64,000 bases of DNA from Polynucleobacter paludilacus (GTDB taxonomy: Bacteria > Pseudomonadota > Gammaproteobacteria > Burkholderiales > Burkholderiaceae). This document shows, in pieces, positions 33,692-43,959 of the stretch (within the stretch, counting starts at the first letter, position 1; every line of letters begins with the position of its first letter). The notes below the pieces were generated by a model. It was not told the DNA's origin, searched no databases, and saw only the letters and a program-made list of their open reading frames with translations. Location: the NCBI RefSeq assembly GCF_018687595.1, contig NZ_CP061298.1:62001-126000 (forward strand). The letters run 5' to 3'. The position numbers and the translations under genes are program-made.

Positions 33692-33710
33692 TCAGTTTTA
33701 GGAGATTGTG

Positions 33711-33956
33711 ATGTTGCCCACCCCCGAGCAAATTGAAAGCTATATTCAGCAAGGTATTGCTTGCACGCATATTCAGGTTGAGGGCGATGGCCAACACTTC
33801 TTTGCAACCATCGTGAGCCCTGATTTTGTCGGCAAGCGTCTGGTGCAGCGTCATCAATTAGTCTATGCCGCAATGGGCGATCGCATGAAAGCAGAAGTAC
33901 ATGCGCTTTCGATAAAAGCATTTACTCCCGAAGAGTTTGAGCAGAATCATGGATAA
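33711..33956 (+). CDS. ibaG: BolA-family protein IbaG
   Basis: BolA/YrbA-type protein of 81 residues; partners with monothiol glutaredoxins in iron-sulfur transfer (grxD lies at 59659-59967). The family motif is [37 protein letters not shown]. The ATG at 33711 is preceded by ttttaggagattgtg, a good SD; a GTG one codon earlier is less likely. Between the mla/exporter genes and murA, the same place as yrbA in E. coli. Its last 8 bases overlap murA. Confidence 0.93.
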   Translation: MLPTPEQIESYIQQGIACTHIQVEGDGQHFFATIVSPDFVGKRLVQRHQLVYAAMGDRMKAEVHALSIKAFTPEEFEQNHG

Positions 33957-35223
33957 ATTGCGTATGGTGGGCGGCACCCCACTCAAGGGAGAGGTTGTGA
34001 TAGCGGGGGCAAAAAATGCAGCTCTCCCGATTTTGTGTGCCTGCTTGCTAACAGATCAAGCCATTACCTTGCATAACGTTCCTGAATTGCAAGATGTCAG
34101 AACGATGCTAAAACTGTTGCAAGAAATTGGTGTAACTGTTGAGTATCCAGATCACAATGATCGCACGCATCTCAAACTCAATGCCGCCAATATCAAAAGC
34201 TCCGAAGCAACTTATGAAATGGTGAAAACCATGCGCGCTTCGATCTTGGTGCTGGGTCCATTGCTTGCCCGCATGCATAGCGCTAAAGTCTCTTTGCCTG
34301 GAGGCTGTGCGATTGGTGCGCGTCCAGTAGATCAGCACATCAAGGGTTTGAAGGCGATGGGCGCAAGGATCAAGATTGAGAGCGGCTATATTCAGGCAGA
34401 AACTCAGCCGCCACTGAATCGTTTATTGGGTGCATCGATAGTGACCGACATGATTACCGTTACTGGTACCGAAAATCTGTTGATGGCTGCTACTTTGGCC
34501 TCAGGCACTACCGTTTTAGAAAATGCTGCTCGCGAGCCAGAGGTGAGCGATCTTGCTGAGCTGCTCGTCAAAATGGGAGCAAAGATCTCTGGAATTGGAA
34601 CTGATCGCCTGATCATTGAAGGTGTTGAAAGTCTGCATGGAGCCGAACATTCTGTAATTCCCGATCGGATTGAAGCGGGTACCTTTCTGTGTGCAGTAGC
34701 AGCAGCTGGTGGAGAAATTACTTTGAAGCACTGCCGTCCAGATACATTGGATGCGGTAATCGTCAAACTCAAAGAAGCGGGCCTCAAAATAGAAGTGGGT
34801 GCCGATTGGATGAAGGCTTCGATGCATTCTCGTCCAAAGGCGGTGAGCTTTAGAACTTCCGAATACCCAGCCTTTCCAACGGATATGCAGGCACAGCTGA
34901 TGGCGGTTAATGCACTTGCTTCAGGAAGCGCCAGTATTACCGAAACCATTTTTGAGAATCGCTTCATGCACGTTCAAGAGCTCAACCGCTTGGGGGCAGA
35001 TATTGCGATTGAGGGCAACACTGCGATAGCGCAGGGAGTTGAACAGCTTTCAGGAGCTATCGTCATGGCCACGGACTTGCGGGCTTCGGCAAGTTTGGTG
35101 ATTGCTGGCTTGGCTGCTCAAGGGGAAACCCAGGTTGACCGAATCTATCACCTGGATAGGGGTTATGACCGCATGGAGCAAAAGCTGACCCTCCTGGGGG
35201 CTAACATTCAGCGCGTTAAGTAA
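33949..35223 (+). CDS. murA: UDP-N-acetylglucosamine 1-carboxyvinyltransferase
   Basis: First committed step of peptidoglycan synthesis: enolpyruvyl transfer from PEP to UDP-GlcNAc. The ATG at 33949 gives 424 residues and the expected [24 protein letters not shown] start; the frame extends 4 codons further to a TTG, which I reject. The active-site Cys is present in [16 protein letters not shown] (about residue 119), so the enzyme should be fosfomycin-sensitive by family knowledge. Overlaps ibaG by 8 bases. Confidence 0.97.
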   Translation: MDKLRMVGGTPLKGEVVIAGAKNAALPILCACLLTDQAITLHNVPELQDVRTMLKLLQEIGVTVEYPDHNDRTHLKLNAANIKSSEATYEMVKTMRASILVLGPLLARMHSAKVSLPGGCAIGARPVDQHIKGLKAMGARIKIESGYIQAETQPPLNRLLGASIVTDMITVTGTENLLMAATLASGTTVLENAAREPEVSDLAELLVKMGAKISGIGTDRLIIEGVESLHGAEHSVIPDRIEAGTFLCAVAAAGGEITLKHCRPDTLDAVIVKLKEAGLKIEVGADWMKASMHSRPKAVSFRTSEYPAFPTDMQAQLMAVNALASGSASITETIFENRFMHVQELNRLGADIAIEGNTAIAQGVEQLSGAIVMATDLRASASLVIAGLAAQGETQVDRIYHLDRGYDRMEQKLTLLGANIQRVK

Positions 35224-35243
35224 GGCTGATGGATAATTAGTCC

Positions 35244-35870
35244 ATGAAGTTGACTCTAGCCCTCTCAAAGGGGCGCATTTTCGAAGAAACCGCTGAGATC
35301 TTGTCCAAGGTCGGCATTCGGCCGCTGGAGGATCCTGAGAAGTCACGCAAACTCATTATTGAAACCTCTAATCCTGACGTGCGCTTGATTATTGTGCGCG
35401 CCTCAGATGTGCCAACCTATGTGCAATTTGGTGGCGCTGACTTTGGAGTGGCTGGCCTCGATATTTTGATGGAAAAAGGCGTCGATGGGCTATATGTGCC
35501 ATTTGATCTCAATATTGCCAAGTGTCGAATGTCTGTAGCAGTGCGCGAGGGATTTGACTATGCTGTTGCAGTCAAGCAAGGGTCTCGTTTACGAGTGGCC
35601 ACAAAGTATGTCAATTGCGCACGTGAACACTTTGCCAATAAAGGTGTTCATATCGATACGATTCAGCTTTACGGTTCGATGGAGCTGGCACCCTTGGTTG
35701 GTTTAGCCGATGCGATCGTAGACTTGGTTTCTACTGGAAATACCTTGCGTGCAAACGGTTTGGTAGAAGTCGAACCGATCGCCGATATCAGTGCACGTTT
35801 AATTGTCAATCAAGCCTCCTATAAACGGAAGCGCGATCAACTGCAGCCCTTTTTTGAGCAACTGAAGTAA
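35244..35870 (+). CDS. hisG: ATP phosphoribosyltransferase, short form
   Basis: First step of histidine synthesis: ATP plus PRPP to phosphoribosyl-ATP. It has 208 residues, the short HisG(S) form without the regulatory C-terminal domain, which needs the HisZ subunit in an octamer. Motifs: [10 protein letters not shown] at the start, [13 protein letters not shown], and [14 protein letters not shown] near the end. Opens the his genes, 20 bases after murA. A GATAAT at 35232-35237 just before the ATG might be a promoter box, but I see no -35. Confidence 0.96.
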   Translation: MKLTLALSKGRIFEETAEILSKVGIRPLEDPEKSRKLIIETSNPDVRLIIVRASDVPTYVQFGGADFGVAGLDILMEKGVDGLYVPFDLNIAKCRMSVAVREGFDYAVAVKQGSRLRVATKYVNCAREHFANKGVHIDTIQLYGSMELAPLVGLADAIVDLVSTGNTLRANGLVEVEPIADISARLIVNQASYKRKRDQLQPFFEQLK

Positions 35871-35874
35871 AACA

Positions 35875-37197
35875 ATGACTGTAGCAATTCCAATTCAGCG
35901 CCTCAATAGTCTAGATGCGAACTTTAAAGAAAAATTATTGGGCAGCCTGTCTTTGCCAATGGCTGATGATGCAGCGATTGATTCGGCTGTAGTCAATATT
36001 CTCAATCAAGTGAAGTCTGACGGTGACACTGCTGTCTTGGGTTTTACAAAACAATTTGATCGCCTCAATGTCAACAGTGTCGCTGACTTAGAGATTCCTA
36101 AGAAAGATCTTGAGGCCGCCTATCTGCAATTGTCATCAGAGCAAAAAAATGCCTTAGATATTGCAGCGCAGAGAGTGCGGATTTATCACGAGCAACAGAG
36201 AAAAGAAGCGGGTTGCCATTCTTGGGAATACACCGAGAAAGACGGTACTCGCTTAGGGCAAAAAGTGACACCTCTGGATCGGGTGGGCATTTATGTGCCA
36301 GGTGGTAAAGCCGCATACCCCTCATCGGTATTAATGAATGCGATACCTGCAAAAGTTGCTGGTGTTCAAGAAGTCATAATGGTGGTGCCCACTCCTGATG
36401 GAGCCCGCAACTCTCTAGTATTAGCGGCTGCATGGATCTCTGGAGTTGATCGGGTCTTTACGATTGGTGGCGCGCAAGCAGTTGCGGCTTTGGCTTATGG
36501 TACTAAAACGATTCCTTCAGTGGATAAGATTGTTGGTCCTGGCAATGCGTATGTCGCTGCAGCTAAGCGCCGCGTATTTGGTACGGTTGGCATCGATATG
36601 ATTGCAGGCCCATCGGAAATTTTGATTCTGTGTGATGGCTCGATTGATCCTGATTGGATTGCGATGGATTTATTCTCACAAGCTGAGCATGATGAATTGG
36701 CTCAGTCAATTTTGCTATGTCCAGATGCAGCATTTATTGAAAAAGTACAAACCAGTATTGATCGGTTATTGCCTGAGATGCCCAGAAAGCAAGTCATCGA
36801 GACTTCATTGAAGAACCGCGCTTTACTGATTCAAGTCAAAGATATGAATGAGGCTTGCGAGATTGCCAATGCTATTGCAGCTGAGCACTTAGAGATTTGT
36901 GCGGCTGAGCCTCGCACATGGGCTGAGAAGATTCGCCACGCTGGCGCTATCTTTATGGGTAACTATACGAGTGAATCGCTAGGTGATTATTGTGCTGGTC
37001 CGAATCACGTATTGCCAACCGCTCGTACAGCACGCTTTTCTTCCCCCTTGGGCGTTTACGATTTCCTCAAGCGCTCAAGCATGATTGAGGTCAGTGAAGC
37101 AGGCGCACAGACTTTAGGTCAAGTAGCCAGTACTCTGGCTCATGGTGAGGGTCTGCAGGCACATGCGCGTGCGGCAGAGATGCGGCTCAAGAAGTAA
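35875..37197 (+). CDS. hisD: Histidinol dehydrogenase
   Basis: Last two steps of histidine synthesis, zinc-dependent, NAD-linked oxidation of histidinol to histidine. It has 440 residues. Signature region: [21 protein letters not shown] and [16 protein letters not shown] (about 221-255), then zinc and catalytic residues in [13 protein letters not shown], and AEHLEICA and [13 protein letters not shown]. It ends 7 bases before the convergent hisC stop. Confidence 0.98.
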   Translation: MTVAIPIQRLNSLDANFKEKLLGSLSLPMADDAAIDSAVVNILNQVKSDGDTAVLGFTKQFDRLNVNSVADLEIPKKDLEAAYLQLSSEQKNALDIAAQRVRIYHEQQRKEAGCHSWEYTEKDGTRLGQKVTPLDRVGIYVPGGKAAYPSSVLMNAIPAKVAGVQEVIMVVPTPDGARNSLVLAAAWISGVDRVFTIGGAQAVAALAYGTKTIPSVDKIVGPGNAYVAAAKRRVFGTVGIDMIAGPSEILILCDGSIDPDWIAMDLFSQAEHDELAQSILLCPDAAFIEKVQTSIDRLLPEMPRKQVIETSLKNRALLIQVKDMNEACEIANAIAAEHLEICAAEPRTWAEKIRHAGAIFMGNYTSESLGDYCAGPNHVLPTARTARFSSPLGVYDFLKRSSMIEVSEAGAQTLGQVASTLAHGEGLQAHARAAEMRLKK

Positions 37198-37204
37198 GCA
37201 AACA

Positions 37205-38272
37205 CTAATTCAAGATTTCTTGCAGTGCTGAGAGTAATTCTTGGATTTGCTCATCCGTACCAATGGTGATTCTCAAGAAATCCGCAATACGTGGAGTCTT
37301 AAAGTGGCGCACGATAATGCCGCGTTCACGAAGCGCTTGATAGAGTTTTTCGCCAGCATGTTTTGGATGCTTAGTTAGAATAAAGTTGGCGCTTGAAGGT
37401 AAAGTGTCAAAACCTAAAGCGCTAAGCGCTTCAATTAATTGCTCACGTGTTTGCATCACTTTTGAACAGGTGCGCTCAAGATAGGCTTGATCTTCGATCG
37501 CGGCAACTGCCCCAGCCTGAGCGAGCCTGCCCAATGGGTAGGAGTTAAAACTATCTTTGACTCTTTCTAGTCCGGCGATCAAATCGGGATGTCCCACTGC
37601 AAAGCCAACCCGCAGACCTGCTAAAGCCCGTGATTTCGATAGGGTGTGCACCACGAGTAAATTTTCTGGGCAGTTGGGTCCACGCAAAAGTGGAATGGAA
37701 GATTCGGTTCCGTAATCCACGTAGGCTTCATCGATGACTAAAATAGAGCCTGAATTTCTTTTTAGTAGGGCTGCAATCTCCGTACGCGGAATAGATCGAC
37801 CAGTAGGCGCATTGGGATTAGGAAAAATAACTCCGCCATTAGGCACTTCGTAGTCAGTGATATTGATCTGGAATTCTGGGCCCAATGGAATCGTTTGATA
37901 TTCAATCTCATAGAGTTTGCAATAAACGGGGTAAAAGCTATAGGTGATATCTGGAAATAAGATGGGCTGCTTTTGCTTGAATAGTGCTAAAAATAGATGT
38001 GCCAGAACTTCGTCAGAGCCATTGCCAACAAATACTTGATTTGCTTCTAGCCCATGTAGCTTTGCAATCGCAGCCTTGAGGGCTTTGCTCTCAGGATCAG
38101 GATACAGTCGAAGATCATCAGTAGTCTGACTTTGAATCGCGGTCAATGCTTTAGGAGAGGGACCATAGGGGCTCTCATTGGTATTGAGCTTAACCAAGCG
38201 CTGCATTTGCGGCTGCTCCCCCGGAACATAGGGCGTGAGGGTTTCTACAACGGGGCTCCAAAAACGGCTCAT
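37205..38272 (-). CDS. hisC: Histidinol-phosphate aminotransferase
   Basis: PLP enzyme converting imidazole-acetol phosphate and glutamate to histidinol phosphate. It has 355 residues: [12 protein letters not shown] near the N-terminus, [20 protein letters not shown], and the PLP lysine in [15 protein letters not shown] (about 220). It is the only gene of the 28263-43959 run on the minus strand: convergent with hisD and divergent from hisB. It must therefore have its own promoter in 38273-38398. No frameshift or truncation seen. Confidence 0.97.
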   Translation of the reverse strand: MSRFWSPVVETLTPYVPGEQPQMQRLVKLNTNESPYGPSPKALTAIQSQTTDDLRLYPDPESKALKAAIAKLHGLEANQVFVGNGSDEVLAHLFLALFKQKQPILFPDITYSFYPVYCKLYEIEYQTIPLGPEFQINITDYEVPNGGVIFPNPNAPTGRSIPRTEIAALLKRNSGSILVIDEAYVDYGTESSIPLLRGPNCPENLLVVHTLSKSRALAGLRVGFAVGHPDLIAGLERVKDSFNSYPLGRLAQAGAVAAIEDQAYLERTCSKVMQTREQLIEALSALGFDTLPSSANFILTKHPKHAGEKLYQALRERGIIVRHFKTPRIADFLRITIGTDEQIQELLSALQEILN

Positions 38273-38398
38273 GGGGTACTCAAGTCAATGATTAAAATTA
38301 AATTCAGGGTTAAACCAGTGAATTACGCTATTTCTATATCTAGTAGGAATGATATTATGAGGCTTCATTCAACACTTCGCCTCACGGCGCCATGAAGT

Positions 38399-38986
38399 AT
38401 GCGGCAAGCTGACGTTACCCGAAACACTTCGGAAACCAAAATTGATATTTCCATTAACTTGGATGGAACTGGTAAGGCTGAATTAGCCTCAGGCGTCCCT
38501 TTTTTGGATCACATGCTTGATCAAATTGCACGCCATGGAATGATTGATCTTAAAGTGCTTGCAAAGGGTGATACCCATATTGATGACCACCATACCGTTG
38601 AGGATGTCGGCATTACTTTGGGTCAGGCTTTTGCAAAAGCGGTTGGCGATAAAGCGGGTATTACGCGTTATGGTCACTCTTATGTCCCTTTGGATGAAAC
38701 CTTATCCAGAGTCGTGATTGATTTTTCTGGCCGTCCCGGCTTGGAATTTAACGTACCCTTTACACGTGCCCGAGTGGGTGATTTTGATGTGGATCTGAGT
38801 ATTGAGTTTTTCCGTGGCTTCGTGAATCACGCCGGGGTAACTTTACACATCGACAATATTCGGGGCATTAACGCCCATCACCAGATTGAGACAGTCTTCA
38901 AGGCCTTTGGTCGTGCATTAAGAATGGCTTTGGCGATTGACCCCCGTGCTTCGGGCGCTGTTCCCTCAACCAAAGGCAGCCTCTAA
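38399..38986 (+). CDS. hisB: Imidazoleglycerol-phosphate dehydratase (monofunctional)
   Basis: Sixth step of histidine synthesis. It has 195 residues, the monofunctional form without the N-terminal phosphatase of enterobacteria. Manganese-binding motifs HHTVEDVG (about 61-68) and the mirrored segment [20 protein letters not shown] (about 160-180). Upstream 126-base gap to hisC must hold promoters for both directions; no clear SD precedes the ATG. Confidence 0.96.
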   Translation: MRQADVTRNTSETKIDISINLDGTGKAELASGVPFLDHMLDQIARHGMIDLKVLAKGDTHIDDHHTVEDVGITLGQAFAKAVGDKAGITRYGHSYVPLDETLSRVVIDFSGRPGLEFNVPFTRARVGDFDVDLSIEFFRGFVNHAGVTLHIDNIRGINAHHQIETVFKAFGRALRMALAIDPRASGAVPSTKGSL

Positions 38987-39032
38987 TCCAGAACTTGCTG
39001 GACAGAAGACTAAACGGAAAATAGGTTAAAAG

Positions 39033-39689
39033 TTGGCGCAAACCATTGCGATCGTCGATTACGGAATGGGCAATCTTCGTTCTGTGTATCAAGCTTTTCA
39101 TCACGTTGCCCCTGATGCCAATATTGTGTTGATTCAGCGACCTGAGGAAATTGCTCGGGCCCAGAGGGTGGTTCTGCCTGGTCAGGGCGCCATGCCGGAT
39201 TGCATGAAGCAACTAACAGACTCCGGCTTGTTGGAGGCGGTTTTGGAGGCCGCCAAAAATAAGCCTTTACTGGGTGTTTGTGTTGGCGAACAAATGCTTT
39301 TTGATCAAAGCGCTGAGGTTCGCCCTGGTTCTCCGTTCACGACTTGCTTGGGTTTAATTCCAGGAGAGGTGCGTCGTTTCGAATTGCAAGGACAAAAACA
39401 AGCTGATGGCTCTGATTACAAAGTCCCCCACATGGGCTGGAATCAAGTCCGTCAGGATATCGCCCACCCGCTTTGGGCAGGTATTCCGGATTTGACGAGT
39501 TTCTATTTTGTGCATAGCTACTATGTGGTGCCAAAAGAGGTGAAAAATATTGCCGGTTCAACCGAGTATGGGAACTGGTTTACTTCTGTAGTAACGCGAG
39601 ATAATATTTTCGCTACGCAGTTTCATCCAGAAAAGAGTGCAGAATATGGGCTGCGACTGTATAAAAACTTTGTTTCTTGGCAACCTTAA
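39033..39689 (+). CDS. hisH: Imidazole glycerol phosphate synthase, glutaminase subunit
   Basis: Class I glutamine amidotransferase that feeds ammonia to HisF. It has 218 residues. The start is TTG at 39033; translation [17 protein letters not shown] follows at once and fits the family, and no ATG is available. The catalytic Cys is in [12 protein letters not shown] (about residue 87; family often has GICLGMQ), His and Glu in TQFHPEKS (about 197-204). SD aaaatagg lies about 9 bases upstream. Confidence 0.95.
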   Translation: MAQTIAIVDYGMGNLRSVYQAFHHVAPDANIVLIQRPEEIARAQRVVLPGQGAMPDCMKQLTDSGLLEAVLEAAKNKPLLGVCVGEQMLFDQSAEVRPGSPFTTCLGLIPGEVRRFELQGQKQADGSDYKVPHMGWNQVRQDIAHPLWAGIPDLTSFYFVHSYYVVPKEVKNIAGSTEYGNWFTSVVTRDNIFATQFHPEKSAEYGLRLYKNFVSWQP

Positions 39690-39698
39690 AACTTTGAC

Positions 39699-40460
39699 AT
39701 GCTGCTGATTCCTGCAATTGACTTAAAAGATGGCCACTGCGTTCGATTGGAGCAGGGCGACATGGATAAGGCTACGGTTTTTTCTGAAGATCCAGGTGCG
39801 ATGGCTAAGCATTGGATTGCTAAAGGCGCACGTCGTCTGCATTTGGTAGATCTAAATGGCGCCTTTGCTGGCAAGCTAAAAAATGAAGCAGCGATTAAGG
39901 CTATTCTTAAAGCTGTCGGTGATGAGATTCCGGTACAACTCGGTGGCGGCATTCGTGATTTAGAAACCATTGAGCGATTATTGGATGATGGCATCAGCAC
40001 AGTCATTATCGGTACCGCTGCCGTAAAAAATCCTGGTTTCTTGCAGGATGCTTGCACCGCTTTTCCAGGACACATCATGGTTGGCTTGGATGCACGTGAT
40101 GGTAAGGTGGCAACCGACGGCTGGAGCAAGATCACTGGTCACGAAGTCATTGATCTCGGTAAAAAATTTGAGGACTACGGCGCTGAAGCCATTATCTATA
40201 CTGACATTGGTCGTGATGGCATGCTCAAGGGCGTGAACCTCGAGGCAACAGTGAAGCTGGCGCAAGCTGTTCGTATACCGGTGATTGCGAGTGGTGGCTT
40301 ATCTAATAACAAAGATATTGAAGCGCTCTGCGCAGTAGAAGAAGAGGGCGTGATGGGTGTGATTGCAGGACGCTCGATTTATGCTGGCGATCTTGATCTC
40401 ACCGCTGCACAAAAATATGCAGATGAGATGACACTCAAATACGCTAAGAAAATTAGCTAG
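39699..40460 (+). CDS. hisA: ProFAR isomerase
   Basis: TIM-barrel isomerase of the fourth histidine step. It has 253 residues. N-terminal catalytic Asp in [16 protein letters not shown] (about residue 8), second Asp in [14 protein letters not shown] (about residue 130s), phosphate loops [10 protein letters not shown] and ASGGLSN. Paralogue of the adjacent hisF. Starts 10 bases after hisH. Confidence 0.97.
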   Translation: MLLIPAIDLKDGHCVRLEQGDMDKATVFSEDPGAMAKHWIAKGARRLHLVDLNGAFAGKLKNEAAIKAILKAVGDEIPVQLGGGIRDLETIERLLDDGISTVIIGTAAVKNPGFLQDACTAFPGHIMVGLDARDGKVATDGWSKITGHEVIDLGKKFEDYGAEAIIYTDIGRDGMLKGVNLEATVKLAQAVRIPVIASGGLSNNKDIEALCAVEEEGVMGVIAGRSIYAGDLDLTAAQKYADEMTLKYAKKIS

Positions 40461-40465
40461 TAACA

Positions 40466-41224
40466 GTGCTCACTAAAAGAATTATTCCTTGCCTAGATGT
40501 GACTGCAGGCCGCGTTGTTAAGGGCGTGAACTTTGTTGGCCTGCGTGATGCTGGTGATCCCGTTGAGATTGCTCGACGTTACGATACGCAAGGCGCAGAT
40601 GAGCTCACTTTCTTAGACATCACTGCGACATCCGATGGGCGCGATCTGATTCTGCACATCATTGAAGATGTTGCTTCCCAGGTTTTCATTCCGCTGACGG
40701 TTGGTGGTGGTGTGAGAGCGGTAGCTGATGTACGCCGCTTACTGAATGCCGGTGCAGATAAAGTGAGCATGAATTCCTCCGCAGTGGCCAATCCCGATTT
40801 AGTTTCAGATGCTGCTGCTCATTATGGTTCTCAATGCATTGTGGTGGCAATCGATGCTAAGCAAACAGCAGGTGGTACTTGGGAAGTATTTACCCATGGT
40901 GGCAGAACTGCTACGGGTATTGATGTCGTTGCTTGGGCCAAAGAAGTGACCGAGCGTGGTGCTGGGGAAATTTTATTAACCAGCATGAATCGCGATGGCA
41001 GTAAAGATGGTTTTGATCTTGAGCTAACTGCCGCAGTTAGCAAAGCCGTGAGTGTGCCCGTAATCGCTTCTGGCGGTGTTGGCAATCTTCAGCATTTGGT
41101 GGATGGCATCACCAAAGGCCACGCCGATGCAGTCCTCGCTGCAAGTATTTTTCATTATGGGGAATTCACAGTTGGGCAAGCAAAAGAATATATGGCCAGT
41201 CAAGGAATCCCAGTGCGCATTTAG
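40466..41224 (+). CDS. hisF: Imidazole glycerol phosphate synthase, cyclase subunit
   Basis: TIM-barrel cyclase that uses ammonia from HisH to make IGP and AICAR. It has 252 residues with a GTG start at 40466. Catalytic Asp residues are in [22 protein letters not shown] (Asp about 11) and [15 protein letters not shown] (about 130). Phosphate-binding [10 protein letters not shown] and ASGGVGN are present. It follows hisA by 5 bases. Confidence 0.97.
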   Translation: MLTKRIIPCLDVTAGRVVKGVNFVGLRDAGDPVEIARRYDTQGADELTFLDITATSDGRDLILHIIEDVASQVFIPLTVGGGVRAVADVRRLLNAGADKVSMNSSAVANPDLVSDAAAHYGSQCIVVAIDAKQTAGGTWEVFTHGGRTATGIDVVAWAKEVTERGAGEILLTSMNRDGSKDGFDLELTAAVSKAVSVPVIASGGVGNLQHLVDGITKGHADAVLAASIFHYGEFTVGQAKEYMASQGIPVRI

Positions 41225-41239
41225 CAGTAAAGTAAGACT

Positions 41240-41641
41240 ATGAGCACATTTACCCCTAATCAATCCTTGCAGGCGGATGGCTGGCTGGATGCCATTTCCT
41301 GGAATGAACAAAGCCTCGTGCCAGTCATTGCCCAAGAAGTGGGCAGTAAAGATGTCTTAATGATGGCCTGGATGAATCGAGACGCCTTGCTTGAAACATT
41401 GCGTTTAGGTGAGGCTGTCTATTGGAGCCGCTCAAGGCAAAAACTGTGGCACAAGGGGGAGGAATCTGGCCATACTCAAAAAGTCAGAGAAATTCGTTTG
41501 GATTGTGACGGCGATACGATTTTGCTTCTAGTAGAGCAAAAAGACGGAATTGCTTGCCATACGGGTGAGCACAGCTGTTTCTTCCTCAATTGGAATAGTG
41601 CTAAATCGGCTTGGGTAGATGAATCAAAAGCTGGCAAGTAA
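41240..41641 (+). CDS. hisI: Phosphoribosyl-AMP cyclohydrolase
   Basis: Opens the purine ring of phosphoribosyl-AMP in the third step. It has 133 residues and is not fused to HisE. Zinc/magnesium motifs: [44 protein letters not shown] and the Cys-His end [13 protein letters not shown]. The separate hisI and hisE genes, hisI first, are the usual betaproteobacterial arrangement. Confidence 0.96.
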   Translation: MSTFTPNQSLQADGWLDAISWNEQSLVPVIAQEVGSKDVLMMAWMNRDALLETLRLGEAVYWSRSRQKLWHKGEESGHTQKVREIRLDCDGDTILLLVEQKDGIACHTGEHSCFFLNWNSAKSAWVDESKAGK

Positions 41642-41674
41642 GCCCTAGCCTGACAAAAGACATAAAATTGAGGC

Positions 41675-42076
41675 ATGAATAATTCAGCAAAATCGGGATC
41701 AAACCTGGACACGGCCTTAGCCCATTTGGCTGATGTCGTGGATCAGCGTCGAGATGCATTCAAGGGTGGCCAGATTGACCCCAAGACTTCCTATACCGCT
41801 TTGCTCTTCTCAAAGGGCGATGATGGAATCTTGAAGAAAATCGGTGAAGAGGCAACCGAGGCGGTCATGGCGGCTAAAGATGCTCGTCAGTCTCAGCTTG
41901 CCCCAGAGCAGCAAAAACGCTTAGTTGGTGAAATGGCAGATCTCTGGTTTCATTGTTTGGTTGCTTTATCCCAATTTAATTTACGACCAGAGGATGTGAT
42001 TGCTGAGCTAGAGCGTCGCCTAGGAACATCAGGCATTGAAGAAAAGGCTGCTCGCAAAGCGATAGGTCAAGAGTAA
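41675..42076 (+). CDS. hisE: Phosphoribosyl-ATP pyrophosphatase
   Basis: Second step of histidine synthesis, MazG-like alpha-helical fold. It has 133 residues: [31 protein letters not shown] (about 46-76) carries the Glu metal ligands, followed by [23 protein letters not shown]. Last his gene, 33 bases after hisI. Confidence 0.96.
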   Translation: MNNSAKSGSNLDTALAHLADVVDQRRDAFKGGQIDPKTSYTALLFSKGDDGILKKIGEEATEAVMAAKDARQSQLAPEQQKRLVGEMADLWFHCLVALSQFNLRPEDVIAELERRLGTSGIEEKAARKAIGQE

Positions 42077-42081
42077 AGCAG

Positions 42082-42438
42082 ATGAGCCACGATCCTAATT
42101 GCCTATTTTGTAAGATTGCCCAAGGTCTGATTCCTTCGCAAAAGGTCTATGAAGACGAGGAAATCTTTGCCTTTAAGGACATTAATCCAGGTGCCCCAAT
42201 CCATTTCTTAATGATTCCGAAGAAACATATTCCGATGTTGGAGGCTGCACAGAGTCAAGATGTGCCTTTGCTCGGTAGAATGATGGAATTAGCACCTCGT
42301 CTTGCTAAAGAGCAGGGTTGTCGTCCTGGAAAAGAAGGCGGCTTTAGGGTGATGGTCAATAATGGCGCAGATGGTGGACAAGAGGTCTATCACCTGCATT
42401 TACATGTTTTGGGCGGTCCACGCCCCTGGAAAAAATAA
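42082..42438 (+). CDS. hinT: HIT-family nucleoside phosphoramidase/purine nucleotide hydrolase
   Basis: Histidine-triad protein of 118 residues. The N-terminal CLFCKIAQGLIPSQKVYEDE is typical, and the triad is HLHLHVLGG near residues 107-115. Its position between hisE and tatA is common in betaproteobacteria. The physiological substrate in these organisms is not settled. Confidence 0.95.
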   Translation: MSHDPNCLFCKIAQGLIPSQKVYEDEEIFAFKDINPGAPIHFLMIPKKHIPMLEAAQSQDVPLLGRMMELAPRLAKEQGCRPGKEGGFRVMVNNGADGGQEVYHLHLHVLGGPRPWKK

Positions 42439-42450
42439 TCCAAGGAGAAA

Positions 42451-42675
42451 ATGATGGGTTCATTCAGTATTTGGCATTGGTTAATTGTTTTGGTGATTGT
42501 GATGTTGGTTTTTGGTACCAAAAAATTACGCAATATTGGTCAAGATCTTGGCGGCGCAGTCAAAGGTTTCAAAGACGGCATGAATAGTGCCGATACAACT
42601 AAAGAACAAATCCCTCAAAGTGGCACAGCTACAGATAAAACGGTTGATGTGCAAGCTAAAGATCTGAATAAGTGA
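42451..42675 (+). CDS. tatA: Sec-independent translocase subunit TatA
   Basis: Pore-forming subunit of twin-arginine export, 74 residues. One N-terminal helix ([22 protein letters not shown], about 4-25) is followed by an amphipathic helix ([18 protein letters not shown]). Either of two adjacent ATGs (42451, 42454) could start; SD caaggaga favours both about equally. A likely client is the Rieske protein at 48845. Confidence 0.95.
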   Translation: MMGSFSIWHWLIVLVIVMLVFGTKKLRNIGQDLGGAVKGFKDGMNSADTTKEQIPQSGTATDKTVDVQAKDLNK

Positions 42676-42699
42676 CCTTATTAGCATTAATGAGTTCAC

Positions 42700-43185
42700 A
42701 TGATTGATCTTGGGGTTTCCAAACTTGCGCTGATTGCGGTCGTTGCTTTAATTGTGGTCGGCCCAGAGCGCTTACCTAAAGTGGCGCGCGTCGCAGGGAA
42801 CTTATTTGGACGCGCTCAGCGTTACATGTCTGAGGTTAAATCAGAAGTCAACCGTCAAATGGAGATGGAAGAGTTCAGAAAATTGCGGGAAGACAGTGTG
42901 GCAGCCCTTAAAGAGGTTGAGAATAGTATTCATTCCACTGCACAAGAGGTGACGACGCATTTAAGTGATCAAGCCGATATTGGCTTGGCAAGCTCAACGA
43001 ACTTCTCCGAGGCTATTCCTAGCGAGCAAGATGTGATTCGGAGAACGCAACGTCAAGGTAGAAATAGTTGGGCAAATAAAAGAGCAGCAAGACCTTTGTG
43101 GTTTAAACGGTCTGCTGGAATTCGGGCACGCGTGCAATCTGGCGCAGCTAGAATGAAGCGCTTTCACCATAGCGCCATCAAGTAA
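42700..43185 (+). CDS. tatB: Sec-independent translocase subunit TatB
   Basis: Tat receptor subunit, 161 residues. N-terminal MIDLGVSKLALIAVVALIVVGPERLPKVAR is diagnostic (Glu of the helix and the GPERLP hinge), followed by an amphipathic coiled stretch (EVKSEVNRQMEMEEFRKLRE) and a long basic tail rich in Arg and Lys, unusual only in its strong positive charge. Confidence 0.95.
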   Translation: MIDLGVSKLALIAVVALIVVGPERLPKVARVAGNLFGRAQRYMSEVKSEVNRQMEMEEFRKLREDSVAALKEVENSIHSTAQEVTTHLSDQADIGLASSTNFSEAIPSEQDVIRRTQRQGRNSWANKRAARPLWFKRSAGIRARVQSGAARMKRFHHSAIK

Positions 43186-43203
43186 ACCCATTTTTAGCTC
43201 TAC

Positions 43204-43959
43204 ATGACCGAAAACCACTCCACTGAAGAATCTGGATTGCAAGAATCCTTTTTATCGCATTTATTTGAACTGCGGGATCGAATTATCAAAGCGGGCCTAG
43301 CCATTGTGATTGTGTTTGCTGGCTTGGTGTATTGGGCGCCAGATATCTTTCATCTTTTTGCTCAACCCTTACTCAATGCATTGCCTGCTGGCGGCAAAAT
43401 GATTGTGACTGATGTGACGGGTTCTTTCTTTGTGCCCATGAAGGTCACCATGTTGGCTGCTTTTATGATCGCATTGCCGGTCGTGATGTATCAGCTGTGG
43501 GCGTTTATTGCCCCTGGCCTCTATTTGCATGAACGTAAATTAATTGTCCCCTTAGTCATTAGTAGCTACACCTTGTTTATTGTCGGGATGGCTTTTGCTT
43601 ATTTCTTGGTTTTTCCAACGGTTTTTAAATTTATGGCGAGTTACAACGCCCCACTGGGCGCTGAAATGTCGACTGACATTGATAACTATCTAAGTTTTGC
43701 CATGACCAGCTTCTTGGCATTTGGCATTACGTTTGAGGTGCCAGTGGTAGTCGTAGTCTTGGTCCGCATGGGAATGGTTACCCTGGCGAAGTTGAAAGAG
43801 ATTCGCCCTTACGTGATTGTGGGGGCCTTCATTATTGCAGCGGTAGTCACGCCGCCAGATGTACTGTCTCAGCTATTGCTTGCTTTACCCATGATTGTGC
43901 TTTACGAAATCGGTCTTTTAGCTGCGCGTCTGTATGTTCCAAAAGATAACGAGAATTAA
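43204..43959 (+). CDS. tatC: Sec-independent translocase subunit TatC
   Basis: Core membrane subunit that recognises the twin-arginine motif. It has 251 residues and six hydrophobic helices. Conserved blocks: SFLSHLFELRDRIIKAGLA, VMYQLWAFIAPGLYLHERK (about 96-114), and FGITFEVPVVVVVLVRMG with ITPPDVLSQ-like VVTPPDVLSQLLLALPMIVLYE. Its stop shares TTAA with the convergent Sel1-repeat gene. Confidence 0.97.
   Translation: MTENHSTEESGLQESFLSHLFELRDRIIKAGLAIVIVFAGLVYWAPDIFHLFAQPLLNALPAGGKMIVTDVTGSFFVPMKVTMLAAFMIALPVVMYQLWAFIAPGLYLHERKLIVPLVISSYTLFIVGMAFAYFLVFPTVFKFMASYNAPLGAEMSTDIDNYLSFAMTSFLAFGITFEVPVVVVVLVRMGMVTLAKLKEIRPYVIVGAFIIAAVVTPPDVLSQLLLALPMIVLYEIGLLAARLYVPKDNEN

Noticed and set aside
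34404-34967. 187-residue open frame antisense to murA
   Set aside because: murA is clearly coding on the plus strand with all its motifs; the antisense frame has no SD, no recognisable domain and the low-complexity composition of a shadow.
38341-38398. gaggc / gcctc repeat as a histidine attenuator before hisB
   Set aside because: The stem is only 5 bp, there is no run of His codons and no T-run, so an attenuator is not supported.
41024-41335. 103-residue minus-strand frame across hisF and hisI
   Set aside because: Both plus-strand genes are complete and well conserved; the frame has no motif.
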